Source: Akkermansia massiliensis
Lineage (GTDB): Bacteria > Verrucomicrobiota > Verrucomicrobiia > Verrucomicrobiales > Akkermansiaceae
Reading direction: 5' to 3'
DNA length: 64,000 nucleotides
NCBI RefSeq assembly: GCF_018847375.1
Contig: NZ_CP072036.1
Span: forward strand, 1,674,001 to 1,738,000
Below the pieces are notes generated by a model. The model saw only the letters and a program-made list of their open reading frames with translations, was not told the origin of the DNA and did not search any database. The translations under genes were made by a program, and so were the position numbers. This document shows positions 62,396-64,000 of the stretch, piece after piece (position 1 is the stretch's first letter; every line of letters begins with the position of its first letter).

Positions 62396-63178
62396 ATGAC
62401 TCCGCATCCAGCCGCCGCCGATCAGACCGCCGTAGAGGTGGATTCCCTGGATTTTTGTTATGGGAGCAAGCAATCCCTGTTCCATGTCACCATGAAGGTT
62501 CCCAGAAACCGGGTGACGGCGTTCATCGGCCCTTCCGGATGTGGAAAGTCCACGCTGCTGCGCTGCATCAACCGGATGAATGACCGCATTCCGGAGGCCC
62601 GCGTCACGGGCGGCTCCATCCGCATTGACGGGGTGGACGTGACTTCCCCGGCCCTGGACCCCATCCATTTGCGCCGGGAGGTGGGGATGGTTTTCCAGAA
62701 GTCCAATCCCTTCCCGATGACCATTTATGAGAACGTTTCCTACGGGTTGAAGCTGGCGGGGGTAAGGAACCGCGGCATTCTGGATGAAGCGGTGGAGGAA
62801 AGCCTGAGGCATGCCGCCTTATGGGATGAAGTGAAGGACCGCCTGCATGCTTCCGCCAACGGCCTTTCCGGGGGACAGCAGCAGCGCCTGTGCATCGCCC
62901 GTTCCATTGCCGTGAAGCCTCGCATCCTGCTGATGGACGAACCTTGTTCCGCCCTGGACCCCATTGCCACGGTGCGGGTGGAAGAGCTGATGCACCGGCT
63001 CAAGGAGGAGTTCACCATCATCGTGGTTACCCACAACATGCAGCAGGCCACCCGCGTTTCCGACCTGACCGGTTTTTTCATGCTGGGAAGACTGGTGGAG
63101 TTTGATTCCACGGAGAAGATTTTTTCCAATCCTTCCATGAAAGAAACGGAGGATTATATCACGGGAAGATTCAGTTAA
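62396..63178 (+). CDS. pstB: Phosphate ABC transporter ATP-binding protein
   Basis: A 260-residue ATPase of the high-affinity phosphate importer. Walker A is [19 protein letters not shown], where RCINRMND is diagnostic for PstB. Other motifs are [19 protein letters not shown] (Q loop), [19 protein letters not shown] (signature) and [13 protein letters not shown] (Walker B). The switch histidine is in [11 protein letters not shown]. No pstS, pstC or pstA is upstream, because the neighbouring gene is divergent; phoU follows downstream. Confidence 0.95.
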   Translation: MTPHPAAADQTAVEVDSLDFCYGSKQSLFHVTMKVPRNRVTAFIGPSGCGKSTLLRCINRMNDRIPEARVTGGSIRIDGVDVTSPALDPIHLRREVGMVFQKSNPFPMTIYENVSYGLKLAGVRNRGILDEAVEESLRHAALWDEVKDRLHASANGLSGGQQQRLCIARSIAVKPRILLMDEPCSALDPIATVRVEELMHRLKEEFTIIVVTHNMQQATRVSDLTGFFMLGRLVEFDSTEKIFSNPSMKETEDYITGRFS

Positions 63179-63363
63179 CAGAGAGTTGTTTATGTTTTTT
63201 TCAAAGTTTACTTCCAGAAAGGGAGCCGGGCATTTTTCCCTTTCCTCCGGCGTTGTACGGAGGCTGGCCGCATCCTCCGCCAAAAGGAACAGCCTGCGCC
63301 GCCAGCACATTTTTTACCATGCCGGCAAAAGCGCCGCCAGTCCTCAAGCCAATATTCCTAATC

Positions 63364-64000
63364 ATGAATCACGACGCGCACACCCTGAGGGAGTTTGACG
63401 CCGCCCTTTCCTCCCTGAATACGCATTTGCTCCAGATGGCCTACAAGGCGCAGAGCGCCCTTGACCTGGCTGCCGCCGGGCTGCTGCAGCAGAATGAATC
63501 CGCCTCCAACCAGGCCATTGCGGATGATGAGGAGCTGGACGAGCTGGAAATGACGGTGGACCGGGAAGGCCTGCATCTGCTGGCTTTTTTCAGTCCCGTA
63601 GCCTCCGATCTCAAGGTGGTGCTGGCTTCCATACGCATGTCTTCCATGTATGAACGGATCGGGGATGAGGCCGTGACGATCGCCAAGAGGGCCAACAAGC
63701 TTAACAAGCGCCCCCGCATCCGGGAGGCCGCCCAGGCGGACCCCGTTTACCGGGAGATGGCGGAGCAGTTCAGAGCGGTGAACAAGGCCGTCTCTTCCTG
63801 GGACGGGAAGGCCCTGGCGGAGCTGGTTCCCGCGCTGGAGACGCTGGCGGAGCATGCGGCGGCCATGACGGATACGTTCATGCGCCTGCCGGAACAGTAT
63901 CAGGACAATCTGATTTCCGTGGCGGACCTGATTTTTGTGGGCCGTTCCATGGAACGCATGGCGGAAGGCCTGCAAAAGGTGGTGGCGGAAGCCCTTTATG
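63364..64000 (+). CDS. phoU: Phosphate-uptake regulator PhoU (C-terminus cut by window edge)
   Basis: The first 212 residues are visible from ATG at 63364; typical PhoU has about 220-240. Two three-helix bundles with the conserved metal-binding patterns ADDEELDELEMTVDREGL and YERIGDEAVTIAKRANKL in the first half, and VGRSMERMAEGLQKV in the second. PhoU restrains phosphate import and Pho signalling through PstB. It lies 185 bases after pstB, a longer gap than usual, with no gene between them. Confidence 0.93.
   Translation, partial: MNHDAHTLREFDAALSSLNTHLLQMAYKAQSALDLAAAGLLQQNESASNQAIADDEELDELEMTVDREGLHLLAFFSPVASDLKVVLASIRMSSMYERIGDEAVTIAKRANKLNKRPRIREAAQADPVYREMAEQFRAVNKAVSSWDGKALAELVPALETLAEHAAAMTDTFMRLPEQYQDNLISVADLIFVGRSMERMAEGLQKVVAEALY

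Overview
The window looks like a piece of chromosome from a gut Verrucomicrobiota, most probably Akkermansia or a close relative. This is inferred from gene content, not from a database match. The evidence is a Verru_Chthon-type cassette protein A (TIGR02600 family), a compact operon for succinate-to-propionate fermentation by a sodium-pumping methylmalonyl-CoA decarboxylase, secreted glycoside hydrolases including a GH95 alpha-L-fucosidase, Gram-negative envelope genes (lpxA, lolC/E-like, lspA, RND efflux) and a fairly GC-rich background. No rRNA, tRNA, CRISPR array, insertion sequence or prophage was recognised.

Layout. 1-5.1 kb: RND efflux pump (permease cut by the window edge, plus adaptor lipoprotein) and a PMCA-type Ca2+ ATPase. 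5.2-16.4 kb: a small membrane protein, a secreted clan GH-D-like glycosidase, pyruvate dehydrogenase (quinone) poxB, gatB, an IVS/S23-like four-helix-bundle gene bordered by heptamer repeats, a SMUG1-like uracil-DNA glycosylase, pfkA, and rfbB-rfbA for dTDP-sugar synthesis. 17.5-24.7 kb: minus-strand operon mce-mmdA-mmdD-mmdC-mmdB-birA-CoA transferase, closed by a strong terminator. This covers the end of the methylmalonyl-CoA route to propionate together with the ligase that biotinylates the carrier and the enzyme that recycles CoA to succinate.

24.8-30.1 kb: a TIGR03790 protein, rplS, and a translationally coupled pair made of a pseudokinase-discoidin membrane protein and a DUF4328-like protein. 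30.1-42.8 kb: a long run of closely spaced minus-strand genes: DUF3784, GH95 fucosidase, M28 peptidase, esterase, ileS, lspA, DUF1573, rhodanese, sufS and a lipoprotein hydrolase. 43.6-48.6 kb: plus-strand run of class A beta-lactamase, lolC/E-like permease, GYF-RDD protein, lpxA and a phosphoglycolate-phosphatase-like gene.

48.6-49.3 kb is an AT-rich island with one orphan PD-(D/E)XK nuclease-like gene. 49.3-55.5 kb holds rmuC and a class A penicillin-binding protein, divergent from a tandem of an active DegP-like protease and a pseudoprotease whose PDZ domain sits between the two halves of the protease fold. 56.7-58.2 kb is a gene-decay zone with two convergent pseudogenes that conventional ORF calling misses: a deleted methyltransferase and an unrecognised gene with a nonsense codon and a frameshift. 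58.2-64.0 kb carries the large Verru_Chthon cassette protein A, pstB, and phoU running off the edge.

I found no clear multi-gene system that is wholly new. The best leads are the S23 element with its repeats, the orphan nuclease island, the protease/pseudoprotease pair beside PBP1A with a shared short proline motif, and the base-composition break inside the cassette protein gene.
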